NCBI GenBank assembly: GCA_022984795.1
Contig: JALIHJ010000055.1
Location: forward strand, 114,978-178,977
DNA from: Fabrea salina
Lineage: Eukaryota; Ciliophora; Heterotrichea; Heterotrichida; Fabreidae
Reading direction: 5' to 3'
Length of the DNA stretch: 64,000 nucleotides
The position numbers and the translations under genes are program-made. The notes under the pieces are model-generated. The model searched no databases. It saw nothing but the letters and a program-made list of their open reading frames with translations, and was not told the origin of the DNA. Below are positions 6,645 through 15,176 of this stretch, piece after piece (the first letter of the stretch is position 1; each line of letters starts with the position of its first letter).

Positions 6645-7814
6645 ATGAAAAATATGGCTATTTCTTCTGTTCTAACTCTGCTTTTTGCTTTATTTATCGG
6701 AATCTATATCAACTTAGTCGAGGTCCCTCAAGAACTTGATTTTGGTGACCAAGAACTGGCAGAAAAACATGGGTTCAACTCTACTGAGCACTATGTTACA
6801 ACGAGTGATGGCTATGTGATCAGGGGAATTCGCATATTCAAAGGCACCCCCAAAGGCCCGCCTGTAGTGTTTTTTCAGTACCCAGTTGCCAGTATAGATG
6901 TGTTTCTGATCAACAAAGACACTAGGCCCCCAGCCCTTAAGGTTGCAGACGAAGGTTTTGATGTTTGGATCATTTCAACCAGAGACAACATTAAGTCCCG
7001 TCACCACATCAAATACTCCAACGACTCCTCTGAGTACTGGGACTTTAGCTTCGCCCATGTAGCTCAGTTTGACCTGCCTGCTTGGATTAACTCTATTCTC
7101 CAGGAAACTCGTGCTCCTAAGTTAGGGTTTTTGGGTTACGGCTACGGAGCCACAGCACTTACGCACTTAGTAGCGGCTAAGCCCCACTACTCAGAACTGA
7201 TAGGACTTTTTGCTTCAATAGCTTCTGCAGGCGACCACTTTGCTTGCAACTCCTGGGCTATGAAGCTGATGATTTCAGAGCCCCTCATCAACGCTATGAA
7301 ACTAGTGGGCAGAAGGCACATGATGGAGCCTGCTACAAAAACCTTTTACAGAGCTTTAACTGCGTTTCCGCTCTTAGCAAGGTTCATGACAAAAGACAGG
7401 TTTGATCCTTACATCAACGGCGACGACCCAGAGGCCATTCCTTACTACGCTTACAAATTCAACGGCGGAATTAACTCAGAAGTTATGCGGTACATCGGAA
7501 AGCAAACCTTTAAACCTCACTCCTTGAACTTAATGCACGATTTTGGTGAAGAAACTAATAAACTAATTTACAACGACACTACTCCTCTAGTGTTTAGCTA
7601 CCACCATCTAAATACCAGCATAGCCTTAATAGGTGGAAAGCACGACAAAATAGTTACTTCTGAAAACATTGCAATTTACAGTAAGTTTTTGCCTCGCAGC
7701 AACATAGTGTTTTACAAGGTGGACTACGAAACAGACCACGGAGGGTTTTTGTTTTCCAAAAACCAAGAATACTTAAAAGACCTTATCCAACTGCTTAGTA
7801 AGCACTTAACTTAA
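6645..7814 (+). CDS. Acid lipase-like alpha/beta hydrolase lacking the nucleophile serine
   Basis: This 389-residue protein starts with a signal peptide or membrane anchor (about 6-24). It follows the lysosomal acid/gastric lipase plan: an N-terminal lipase-associated segment (LAEKHGFNSTEHYVTTSDGY), the segment ISTRDNIKSRHH (usually GNSRGN), then EYWDFSFAHVAQFDLPAWI. The nucleophile elbow, normally G-H-S-Q-G, reads G-Y-G-Y-G at 164-168, so position 166 is Gly instead of Ser. The acid (GGKHDKIV) and His (ETDHGGF) regions remain. The fold is clear, but hydrolase activity by the usual mechanism is not expected. It may bind lipid or be a regulator. Adjacent genes are unrelated. Confidence 0.8.
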   Translation: MKNMAISSVLTLLFALFIGIYINLVEVPQELDFGDQELAEKHGFNSTEHYVTTSDGYVIRGIRIFKGTPKGPPVVFFQYPVASIDVFLINKDTRPPALKVADEGFDVWIISTRDNIKSRHHIKYSNDSSEYWDFSFAHVAQFDLPAWINSILQETRAPKLGFLGYGYGATALTHLVAAKPHYSELIGLFASIASAGDHFACNSWAMKLMISEPLINAMKLVGRRHMMEPATKTFYRALTAFPLLARFMTKDRFDPYINGDDPEAIPYYAYKFNGGINSEVMRYIGKQTFKPHSLNLMHDFGEETNKLIYNDTTPLVFSYHHLNTSIALIGGKHDKIVTSENIAIYSKFLPRSNIVFYKVDYETDHGGFLFSKNQEYLKDLIQLLSKHLT

Positions 7815-7846
7815 TTCACTAAATTGTCATATTTATTCCGGTTTAA

Positions 7847-9178
7847 ATGTCAGCGACTGCAGATTTGGAATCCTACATTCAAAAGTTCAAGGCTGGCTAC
7901 AAAAAGTACCTGCCAAGTGAAACTTCTTCAGTGTCCTCTTTAGACACTGAAGAACTCCTGAGTGACACTAGTTCTGAGGTTTCATCCGTCAAACCTAAAA
8001 AGGTCAATAAAGTCAAATCCATTTCAAGTCTCAAAAAGCGAAAAAAGTACGCTAGAGTCAACAAACCCACTCACATGAAGCCCTACAATAACCAACCTCT
8101 GAACCCCATCAACGAAGAAGAAGAAACAGACAACCTTAGAAGCACTTACCTTCTCGAGAACTTCATGCCCAAACAGTCACTGGACATCAAGAACTACCTG
8201 CCTCAAGTCAACAAAAGAGTTTCTGAAGCGCTTAAAGCTATTGACATGGATAGTGACACCACTTCTATGATTAGCTCTGCTGACACTGAAGACTTGCTCC
8301 AAAGCTCCGATGAAGAACAAGACACCCTGCAACTCCCAACTCCTTTCAGCAAAACCCAAACTTCCACTCCTTACAAACCCACCTTTGCTTCCAAGTCGTA
8401 TAACACAACTCCTCTTCAGTATAAGTCTCAAGAGGGATTGTCTTACACGCCTTTACAGTACTCTGCAAAAACTGAAGTCTCCCCTATACACTCAAGTTCC
8501 AAAAAGTTGTCTTTCCAAAAAACTTCCGACTTAGCTATTAAGTCGCGTAAACTAAGCACTGAAACTACTTCTATAGGAATAGCTCCTAAAAAGTCTACCT
8601 TTACGAGTCCTTCTGCCTTTTTCAACTCTTTAAGTTCCAGTTTAAAGTCCTCTAAGTCCTCCCAGTTCAGACTTTGCACTTGCATACTCAAAGGAAGTTT
8701 GTTCAAGCACTTCAAGGACTGCAGTTTTGTAGAGGCACAAATAAACCTCCCAGTGAAACCTGTAGTTAAGCCTAAAGGAAACTTCCAAGCTGCTACAGAA
8801 ATCCAAAGGGCATTTCGTGACTTCAACCAAAAGAAGAAAAGCAAACTGCCTACCTTCGGAAAGAAAAGTTACACTTCCACTGAAGAAATCGAAAAAGCCA
8901 CACAGTCTTTGTACCAAGCCATTGAAGAACTTAAAAACATCAGGAATATTTCTAAGACTGACTCCAGTGTGAACACTTCTTTTTCTGTGAACGAATCTTA
9001 CAACTCCTCAGTTAAAAAACAAGACTTTGAAGGAGCTGTTTGTGAACAAAGGCACGAAGTTGAGTCACCAGAACAGCAAACGATCGAAGGCAACTTTTTA
9101 GAAGAGTACCAAGACAATGAAGTTAGTGACTGCGACACTGAAGAACTCCTCAACAGTACCTTTTCTAGCATAGCTTAA
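7847..9178 (+). CDS. Ser/Lys-rich disordered protein with an IQ motif and repeated DTEELL motif
   Basis: This 443-residue protein is mostly low complexity and Ser/Thr rich. A short linear motif recurs three times: SSLDTEELLSDTS near the N-terminus, SSADTEDLLQSSDE around 150, and DCDTEELLNSTFSS at the extreme C-terminus. A candidate IQ motif, AATEIQRAFRDFNQKKK (about 307-323), could bind calmodulin or centrin. A short Cys-containing segment, LCTCILKGSLFKHFKDC (about 277-293), is the most structured part. I recognise no family. The architecture would suit a cortical or myoneme-associated protein in a large contractile ciliate, but that is inference from the IQ motif only. Confidence 0.65.
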   Translation: MSATADLESYIQKFKAGYKKYLPSETSSVSSLDTEELLSDTSSEVSSVKPKKVNKVKSISSLKKRKKYARVNKPTHMKPYNNQPLNPINEEEETDNLRSTYLLENFMPKQSLDIKNYLPQVNKRVSEALKAIDMDSDTTSMISSADTEDLLQSSDEEQDTLQLPTPFSKTQTSTPYKPTFASKSYNTTPLQYKSQEGLSYTPLQYSAKTEVSPIHSSSKKLSFQKTSDLAIKSRKLSTETTSIGIAPKKSTFTSPSAFFNSLSSSLKSSKSSQFRLCTCILKGSLFKHFKDCSFVEAQINLPVKPVVKPKGNFQAATEIQRAFRDFNQKKKSKLPTFGKKSYTSTEEIEKATQSLYQAIEELKNIRNISKTDSSVNTSFSVNESYNSSVKKQDFEGAVCEQRHEVESPEQQTIEGNFLEEYQDNEVSDCDTEELLNSTFSSIA

Positions 9179-9226
9179 TTTAACTGATTGCTTGTAAATA
9201 ATCGAGACATAGTGACTACGTCATAA

Positions 9227-10123
9227 ATGAATCGACTGGCCAACATCAAATCCCACTTGCAAGCTCCTCTTAACAAAAACACTCACCCAGTTCCTTTAGA
9301 AAAAGTAGGAAACCTCAAGAACAAAACCATGATTATATCAGGAGCCTCCAGGGGAATCGGTCTTGCCATTGCTTTGAGAGCTGCAAAAGACGGTGCTAAC
9401 GTTGCTATCCTTGCCAAAACTGCTGAAAAGCACCCTAAACTCGAAGGAACTATTTACACTGCTGCCAAAGAGATCGAAACTGCAGGTGGCAAAGCTTTGC
9501 CCATTAAATGCGACATGAGGTTCGAAGACCAAGTCCAAGCAGCTGTAAACCAGACTGTAGAGAAGTTTGGAGGCATAGACATTGTAGTGAACAACGCTTC
9601 AGCAATCTCCCTAACCAACACTCCTGCTACTCAAATGAAAAGGTACGACTTAATGCACTCTGTCAACACCAGAGGAACCTTTTTGCTTTCTAAGCTTTGC
9701 ATTCCCCACTTGATGAAGTCTTCCAACCCGCACATACTTAACTTGTCCCCTCCACTCAACATGAGCACTAAGTGGTTTGAGAACCACGTAGCCTACACTA
9801 TGGCTAAGTACGGAATGAGCATGTGTGTTTTAGGAATGTCTGGTGAGTTCAAAGGCCAAATAGGAGTAAACGCTTTGTGGCCCCGGACTTCAATTGCAAC
9901 AGCAGCAGTTCAGTACGAACTTGGCGGGGACTACATGATTCAAAGGTCGCGCAAGGTAGAGATCATGTCGGACGCTGCTTACGAAATACTAACAAGCAAC
10001 TCAAAAACAGTGACTGGGAACTTCTTTGTGGACGACGACTTGATAGGAGGAGACTTGAAGAGGTACAACGTGAATCCTGAGATTCCTGAAGAAGACTTAA
10101 TGCCTGACTTCTTTTTAGAATAA
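9227..10123 (+). CDS. HSDL2: HSDL2-like short-chain dehydrogenase/reductase
   Basis: This 298-residue classical SDR has the cofactor motif SGASRGIG (about 36-43), a CDMR segment, the NNAS motif, and the catalytic pair YTMAK. The order AKTAEKHPKLEGTIYTAAKEIE and the later WPRTSIATAAV run are characteristic of HSDL2 (hydroxysteroid dehydrogenase-like 2), a peroxisomal or mitochondrial lipid-linked enzyme. The C-terminal SCP2 domain found in animal HSDL2 is absent; the frame ends about 60 residues after the SDR fold. The usual Ser of the catalytic tetrad falls in NLSPP. Its TAA directly abuts the stop of the convergent GUF1 gene with no base between. Confidence 0.87.
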   Translation: MNRLANIKSHLQAPLNKNTHPVPLEKVGNLKNKTMIISGASRGIGLAIALRAAKDGANVAILAKTAEKHPKLEGTIYTAAKEIETAGGKALPIKCDMRFEDQVQAAVNQTVEKFGGIDIVVNNASAISLTNTPATQMKRYDLMHSVNTRGTFLLSKLCIPHLMKSSNPHILNLSPPLNMSTKWFENHVAYTMAKYGMSMCVLGMSGEFKGQIGVNALWPRTSIATAAVQYELGGDYMIQRSRKVEIMSDAAYEILTSNSKTVTGNFFVDDDLIGGDLKRYNVNPEIPEEDLMPDFFLE

Positions 10124-11923
10124 TCAGTTTTTAGAATTCGACAAGAGTTTGGCAAAGGTTGAAGATTCTACTTCAATGTTTCCTAAGTTCCTCATTCTTT
10201 TCTTCCCAGCTTTCTGTTTTTTGAGCAGCTTGTCTTTGCGCGTTTGGTCTCCTCCGTAGAGCTTGGCTGTGACGTCTTTTCTGTAGGCTTTTATAGTTTG
10301 CCTAGCTATGACTTTTCCGTTAAACGAAGCTTGGATAGCTAGTTCGAACTGTTGTCTGGGCAAGAGTTCTTTGAGTTTTTGGCAAATTGCTCTTCCTTTG
10401 TCGTAGGCGTCTAATTTGTGGACTATTGTGTTTAGTGCGTCTACGCTTTCGCCGTTTAAAAGCACTGTCATTTTCCCGAGGTCAGCTTCGTTGTAGCCTT
10501 TGTGTTCGTAGTCAAGAGTTGCCATTCCTTTGGTGAAGGACTTCAAAGCGTCAAAGAAGTCTGTGATTATTTCTGAAAGAGGAATTTCAAAACTCATTAG
10601 CGTAGTTTTGGAGTCTATTGAAGAAATCTCTTTTTGGAACGCTCTTCGCGACAAACAGAAGTTAAGTACTTCCCCCATGTACTCTAGAGGCACTATGATT
10701 GTAGTTTCTACTATTGGTTCATAGTAGGTTCTGATGTGGAACTTGTCAGGCAAGTCGTTGGCGTTGTCAATTATTCTGACTTCGCCTGACTTAAGCTCAA
10801 CTTTGTAGGGCACTGAAGGGGAAGTAGTAATTACACTTATTTGGTGCTCTGAGTTAAGTCTGTCCTTAAATATTTCCATGTGTAATAGGCCCAAGAATCC
10901 ACACCTAAATCCATTTCCTAAGGCAGCACTTATGTCTTTTTGCACAATTAAACTTCTGTCTTCTAGGTTGTACTTAGCTAAAGCCTTTTGCATCACATCG
11001 TAGTCTCCAGGGTTCTCAGGAAACACACCTGCAAACACCATGCATTTAGGTTCCTGGAACCCTGGAAAAGGCTCTAGGTCTTGTTCTTCTGCCAGGCAAA
11101 ACGTGTCTCCAATCATAGCTTCAGAGACTTCTTGCATGTTCAGAATAATGTACCCTACCTGGCCAGTTTGGAGTTCTTGGGTTTCTTGGAAGTCTAGTTT
11201 GTTGAATCCAAGTTCTTTGATTTCGTATACTTTTTGAGTGTTTAAGGACTTAACTTTTTTGGCCTTGGAAATAGACCCGTCAACTATTTTGAAAAGGCAA
11301 ACAACTCCTTTGTGTGGGTGGTACCAAGAGTCAAATAAAAAAGCACGCAAAGGAGAGTCTGGGTTTCCTTTCGGAGGAGGAACCCTAGCAATCACAGCTT
11401 CCAACAACTCTTGGACTCCTTTTCCATTGGCTGCTGAAACTTTAAAGGGGTCTTCTAGGTCGAACTGGCTGTAAATTTGGTCAGCTACCACTTCAGTGAT
11501 TGCAGAGGGGTGATCGATTTTGTTGACAGCTGGAATGATTTCTAAGTTAGCGTCTAAAGCCTGGAAAAAGGTTGAATAAGTTTGGGCCTGCACTCCTGCA
11601 GTGGCGTCTACTAGCAAAATAGCTCCTTCTGCCGCCCTTAAACTACGTGAAACTTCGTATGAAAAGTCAACGTGACCTGGAGTGTCTATTAAGTTAAGTT
11701 GGTACTGGCAGTCACCCAGAGTGTATTCCATAGTAACAGTTTGGGCCTTGACAGTGATTCCTCTAGTTTTTTCAACCTCTAGTTTGTCCAAAACCTGGGA
11801 ACCTGTGAGTTTCGTGCCTGTTAGTTCCAAAAACCTGTCGGCTAAAGTAGACTTTCCGTGGTCTATGTGTGCCACTATACAGAAGTTCCTTATGTATGAC
11901 GAAAAGTACCTAACTAGTTTCAT
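10124..11923 (-). CDS. GUF1: Mitochondrial translation factor GUF1 (EF4/LepA)
   Basis: This 599-residue GTPase has AHIDHGKST near the start (P-loop, about 18-26), DTPGHVDF, and NKID. Downstream are the elongation factor G-like domains and the LepA-specific C-terminal region with LYGGDQTRKDKLLKKQKAGK and RMRNLGNIEV. A short basic N-terminus (MKLVRYFSSYIRNF) suits mitochondrial import. GUF1 back-translocates or monitors mitochondrial ribosomes under stress. The protein stops at TGA (10126-10124), just where LepA proteins end, which is good evidence that TGA is a stop here. Its stop abuts that of the HSDL2-like gene. The start is in the AATAAATG context. Confidence 0.95.
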   Translation of the reverse strand: MKLVRYFSSYIRNFCIVAHIDHGKSTLADRFLELTGTKLTGSQVLDKLEVEKTRGITVKAQTVTMEYTLGDCQYQLNLIDTPGHVDFSYEVSRSLRAAEGAILLVDATAGVQAQTYSTFFQALDANLEIIPAVNKIDHPSAITEVVADQIYSQFDLEDPFKVSAANGKGVQELLEAVIARVPPPKGNPDSPLRAFLFDSWYHPHKGVVCLFKIVDGSISKAKKVKSLNTQKVYEIKELGFNKLDFQETQELQTGQVGYIILNMQEVSEAMIGDTFCLAEEQDLEPFPGFQEPKCMVFAGVFPENPGDYDVMQKALAKYNLEDRSLIVQKDISAALGNGFRCGFLGLLHMEIFKDRLNSEHQISVITTSPSVPYKVELKSGEVRIIDNANDLPDKFHIRTYYEPIVETTIIVPLEYMGEVLNFCLSRRAFQKEISSIDSKTTLMSFEIPLSEIITDFFDALKSFTKGMATLDYEHKGYNEADLGKMTVLLNGESVDALNTIVHKLDAYDKGRAICQKLKELLPRQQFELAIQASFNGKVIARQTIKAYRKDVTAKLYGGDQTRKDKLLKKQKAGKKRMRNLGNIEVESSTFAKLLSNSKN

Positions 11924-11937
11924 TTATTAACTTACTG

Positions 11938-12309
11938 TTACTTGCAAGCTTTACCATCGCAGTAAGGAGCCTCAGAAGTTAGTTTGCACATACAAAGGGA
12001 AACCTGGTTAACTTTTTCCTGGATGATGAAAGGAAGGGGCTTAAAAGCTGTTTTGTAGTGAGAAGAGTCGCAAAAAGGCTGTTTTTTGCTGAGTCCGCAA
12101 GAACACCAGTAGTACTTTTTGTCGCCTAACTTTGGGTTTTCAAAGACAAACGGGACTTTAGAAGGCGAGTAAGGAACTGGGTTTTCTTTCCAAGTGCCGA
12201 TTTCCATAGGAGTGCGTTTGTTTGTTTTGTTTGGAATTCTGTAAATGGTGAAGCGGGGTCTTTGCTGAACTACTTCCAAGTCTGAAAAGAAGCGCTTTAG
12301 AGCTTTCAT
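11938..12309 (-). CDS. Mitochondrial CDGSH iron-sulfur protein (CISD3-like), second site altered
   Basis: This 123-residue protein with a basic N-terminus has two CDGSH-type [2Fe-2S] segments, as in CISD3/MiNT. The first, around CSCGLSKKQPFCDSSH, has all three Cys and the His ligand. The second, CMCKLTSEAPYCDGKACK at the C-terminus, keeps three Cys, but the ligand His position is Ala, with a Cys one residue later. A 3Cys-1Cys or empty second cluster is possible. The family transfers Fe-S clusters or electrons in the mitochondrial matrix. The stop lies 14 nt upstream of the GUF1 start on the same strand. The divergent start with the next gene leaves 17 nt. Confidence 0.85.
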   Translation of the reverse strand: MKALKRFFSDLEVVQQRPRFTIYRIPNKTNKRTPMEIGTWKENPVPYSPSKVPFVFENPKLGDKKYYWCSCGLSKKQPFCDSSHYKTAFKPLPFIIQEKVNQVSLCMCKLTSEAPYCDGKACK

Positions 12310-12326
12310 TTATAAGATGCTAATAA

Positions 12327-13427
12327 ATGGCTATAGAACTTGAAAGTGTAAGAAGGGCTGCAGGGTGGGATGTACAGCCAGAAAACATCGAAGCTTCTGT
12401 TCTGCCGACGTTTGGACTGAACCCTCTGCTGAGTAACCAACAAGGAGAGTCCAGGGGAGCCGACATAAGATCCCTTTTGGACTTTAGGTCAAGTTACGTG
12501 CCTAACCTTTACAGTTTCGACGAAAACTCTAACAGGTTTAGGTTTGACCATAGGGAGTATGACGTGGTGTCTAGGTGCGAAGGAACAGTTAACGGAAAAA
12601 AGCAAGTTTCTTTTAAGTACGTGAACTCGCCCTTCGTTAAGTTCGGAATAGGCTACTTGGGCTACATACAAGTTAAAAACAACCGCCAAAAACACTTTTT
12701 GGGACTGCTGGGAGAAAGGAGTTTTGACCCTATGGGGGAGAACTACGCACTCACCCCTGAAGACGCCAAGTACTACATGAAAATACTTATTTCAGCGTTC
12801 AAAGCTGCGGTTGAAGGAGCTGACACTGACTTAGTAAAGCAAATATCTAAAGTTATGAAACCTAACGAAAGGTACCACCCTAAGTCCTTGCTAAGGGAGT
12901 TTGCAATCCACCAAGTGCTGAACTCCGTGTACGAAGACAAAAAACCCAAAGACTACGGTTGCTTTATCCTCAAAAAAGTTAAACAAGGCAAAATTAAACT
13001 CCACCCCAGAAAAAACCGCCCTTTGATTACTTACTTGGAACAACTAATATCTGTTAAAGGCCAAACCACTGACTCTGGACTCCAAGTGTTTCCTACACAA
13101 AGTTACTTTGTAGAGATTTGGAACAACTACGCAGACGAGTACTTAATTGAAGAACTTGGAAACGAAGCTTACAGTGTAGTTGAAGCCATTGCTGAAAGAA
13201 AAGAGTGCTTCAGACACACTAAAATAAACCACACTAAACAGTACTTAGAAACTGAAGAAAGAATTGAAAGCGACTTTTTGATTAATACAGGAGTTAACAT
13301 GCAGAAGTTAAGGGAAAGAGTTTCTATGCTGGAACAAAACTACTCCTACCAGCTGCAGTTGTCCTTTAGAAGAAGAGGCCAGGTTCCAGACATCACTGAC
13401 TCCAAAACTCCTTGCACAATTTTCTAA
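12327..13427 (+). CDS. Hypothetical 366-residue protein with C-terminal CaaX-like box
   Basis: The open frame starts in the AATAAATGG context and ends with residues CTIF, a C-a-a-X box that could be prenylated. The middle (about 95-130) looks like beta strands (VKFGIGYLGYIQVKNN), and the C-terminal third is helical with a short coiled coil (MQKLRERVSMLEQNYSYQLQ). I recognise no family. Ciliate-specific is likely. The neighbours (CDGSH protein, PDH E1-alpha and an unknown) include mitochondrial proteins, but the CaaX box argues for a cytosolic membrane-attached protein instead. Confidence 0.6.
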   Translation: MAIELESVRRAAGWDVQPENIEASVLPTFGLNPLLSNQQGESRGADIRSLLDFRSSYVPNLYSFDENSNRFRFDHREYDVVSRCEGTVNGKKQVSFKYVNSPFVKFGIGYLGYIQVKNNRQKHFLGLLGERSFDPMGENYALTPEDAKYYMKILISAFKAAVEGADTDLVKQISKVMKPNERYHPKSLLREFAIHQVLNSVYEDKKPKDYGCFILKKVKQGKIKLHPRKNRPLITYLEQLISVKGQTTDSGLQVFPTQSYFVEIWNNYADEYLIEELGNEAYSVVEAIAERKECFRHTKINHTKQYLETEERIESDFLINTGVNMQKLRERVSMLEQNYSYQLQLSFRRRGQVPDITDSKTPCTIF

Positions 13428-13436
13428 ATAATTAGG

Positions 13437-14051
13437 CTAAACTTTAAATGTTTCTATATCCCCGTAAAGGAGTTTTCTGTTTTGTGACTTTTTGATATGT
13501 TGTTTTTGGTCCAAGGCTTCTTCTATGCTTTTCCACACTCCTCTTTTAACTCCTTCTTCAGCTAGTTTAACCCTTATAGTTTCGCTTATTTTGTTTTGGT
13601 CTTCTCTGTAAAAAGCTCCTTCAAGGACAGCGTTGGTTTCTCGAGAAGGGTGGTGGATGAGTCCTAGGTTCCTTACAATGTCTAGTTGGTTCAGAGTAAT
13701 GAAGTCAATGTAGTTTTTTGTTTCTACTTCGTACAAAGCAAACTCGTAGGGATCGCCCTGGTAGTTGTCGTAGTTAGCACTTGGAGGGAAGAATGACACT
13801 ATTCCTTGGCCGTCAATTCCTCTAGTAGGCTTGTTCCACGTGCCGTGGAGTCGTGGCTTCCCCAAGTAGTGTATAAAGTCGTTTATGTTATACAGAAGCA
13901 GCATGTAAGAGTCTGTAAGTTTCCCTGCAAAAGGGAAAAACACTGCCATTCCTACCAGGAAGTGAGTTCTGAACCTCTGACTTGCTAACATCCAGGCATA
14001 AAGTTTCCTTAAGTTAAACCCCCCTGCAGTGCCTCTGAATACTTTTTTCAT
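13437..14051 (-). CDS. Hypothetical 204-residue protein, possibly mitochondrial
   Basis: The ORF starts MKKVFRGTAGGFNLRKLYAW, a basic amphipathic N-terminus compatible with a mitochondrial targeting sequence, followed by one hydrophobic stretch (about 31-48, THFLVGMAVFFPFAGKL). The rest is soluble with a charged C-terminal half. No family recognised. Its ATG is separated by only four bases from the ATG of the divergent PDH E1-alpha gene. Shared regulation with a mitochondrial enzyme would fit, but is inference. An internal Met at residue 21 is an alternative start that would widen the gap to about 64 nt. Confidence 0.6.
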   Translation of the reverse strand: MKKVFRGTAGGFNLRKLYAWMLASQRFRTHFLVGMAVFFPFAGKLTDSYMLLLYNINDFIHYLGKPRLHGTWNKPTRGIDGQGIVSFFPPSANYDNYQGDPYEFALYEVETKNYIDFITLNQLDIVRNLGLIHHPSRETNAVLEGAFYREDQNKISETIRVKLAEEGVKRGVWKSIEEALDQKQHIKKSQNRKLLYGDIETFKV

Positions 14052-14055
14052 AATA

Positions 14056-15171
14056 ATGTTGGCCAGAATAAGCAGAAGGTTTTCTATAAAGCTCAGCCTT
14101 CCAAGCTACAAAACCAAAAACATAGACGAAAACATTCTTCCCAAAGAAGCAGAAACCAATTCTGAAGAACTTAAAGACTGCCTTACCGACATGATGAAAA
14201 TCCGCAGAATAGAAATAGTCGCAGACAATCTTTACAAAAGCGGGAAAATAAGAGGGTTCCTGCACTTGTCCGACGGACAAGAAGCCCTAGCTAAAGGACT
14301 CAGTTTGGCACTTACCAACGAAGACCCACTGATCACTTTTTACAGAGACCACGGGCACGCGTACATGAGAGGTGTTTCCGCTCATGAAATATTTGCAGAA
14401 CTTCTAGGCAAGTCAACAGGCAACGCCAAAGGCAAAGGGGGCTCTATGCACTTTTACAACGAAGAAACTGGTTTCTATGGAGGATACGGAATTGTAGGAG
14501 AAAACATCCCTATAGGGGCAGGACTTGCTTTTGCTTTGAAATACAAACACAAAAACAACGTAGCAGCTATTACCTTTGGAGACGGAGCTTGCAACCAAGG
14601 ACAGCTGTACGAAGCTGCCAACATGTGCTCGCTGTGGAAGTTGCCTGCTTTGTTTCTAATAGAAAACAACTGCTACGGAATGGGGACTTCTGTAGTAAGA
14701 GCTTCTGCAAACACTCAACTTTACACCCGAGGAGACAACGCTGACATTCCTGGAATCAGAGTAGACGGACAAGACGTGTTTGCAGTCAAAGAACTGATGA
14801 AGTTCAGCAAAGATTACGCTTTAGAAAAAGGGCCTTTGTGGATAGAGCTAAGGACGTACAGGTACCACGGGCACTCAATGTCAGACCCAGACATTTCTTA
14901 CCGCGAAAAAGAAGAAATACAAGAAATCAGAAAAAACCAAGACCCTATTGAAAAGATTAAAACCATTGTTTTGGAAAATGAAGTAATGACCCAAGAAGAA
15001 ATCACCAACCTAGAAAAAAGCATCCGCAAAGAAATCAACGAAGTCGCCAAAAAGGCAGAAGAAGACCCCTGGCCTCAAGAAACTGACATCTTCAGTGACG
15101 TTTACGACCCAGGCACTCAGTTTGTATTTCGGAACGTTGAACATAAAAACAACTTCATAGCTAATAGATAA
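14056..15171 (+). CDS. PDHA1: Pyruvate dehydrogenase E1 component subunit alpha, mitochondrial
   Basis: From the first ATG the protein has 371 residues; a GTG 27 nt upstream is rejected. A basic N-terminus (MLARISRRFSIKLSL) is a likely presequence. Family motifs are DGQEA, RDHGHAYMRG, GKGGSMHFY, the thiamine diphosphate motif GDGACNQGQ...ENNCYGMGTS, and the phosphorylation loop YRYHGHSMSDP. With E1-beta it decarboxylates pyruvate and passes the acetyl group to lipoyl-E2 in the mitochondrial matrix. The serine in HGHSMSDP is the site regulated by PDH kinase in other eukaryotes. It ends 5 nt before the next start. Confidence 0.95.
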   Translation: MLARISRRFSIKLSLPSYKTKNIDENILPKEAETNSEELKDCLTDMMKIRRIEIVADNLYKSGKIRGFLHLSDGQEALAKGLSLALTNEDPLITFYRDHGHAYMRGVSAHEIFAELLGKSTGNAKGKGGSMHFYNEETGFYGGYGIVGENIPIGAGLAFALKYKHKNNVAAITFGDGACNQGQLYEAANMCSLWKLPALFLIENNCYGMGTSVVRASANTQLYTRGDNADIPGIRVDGQDVFAVKELMKFSKDYALEKGPLWIELRTYRYHGHSMSDPDISYREKEEIQEIRKNQDPIEKIKTIVLENEVMTQEEITNLEKSIRKEINEVAKKAEEDPWPQETDIFSDVYDPGTQFVFRNVEHKNNFIANR

Positions 15172-15176
15172 TTTAA

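Noticed and set aside
14029-14055. GTG start for PDH E1-alpha
   Set aside because: Would overlap the divergent gene, and the ATG at 14056 already provides a presequence.
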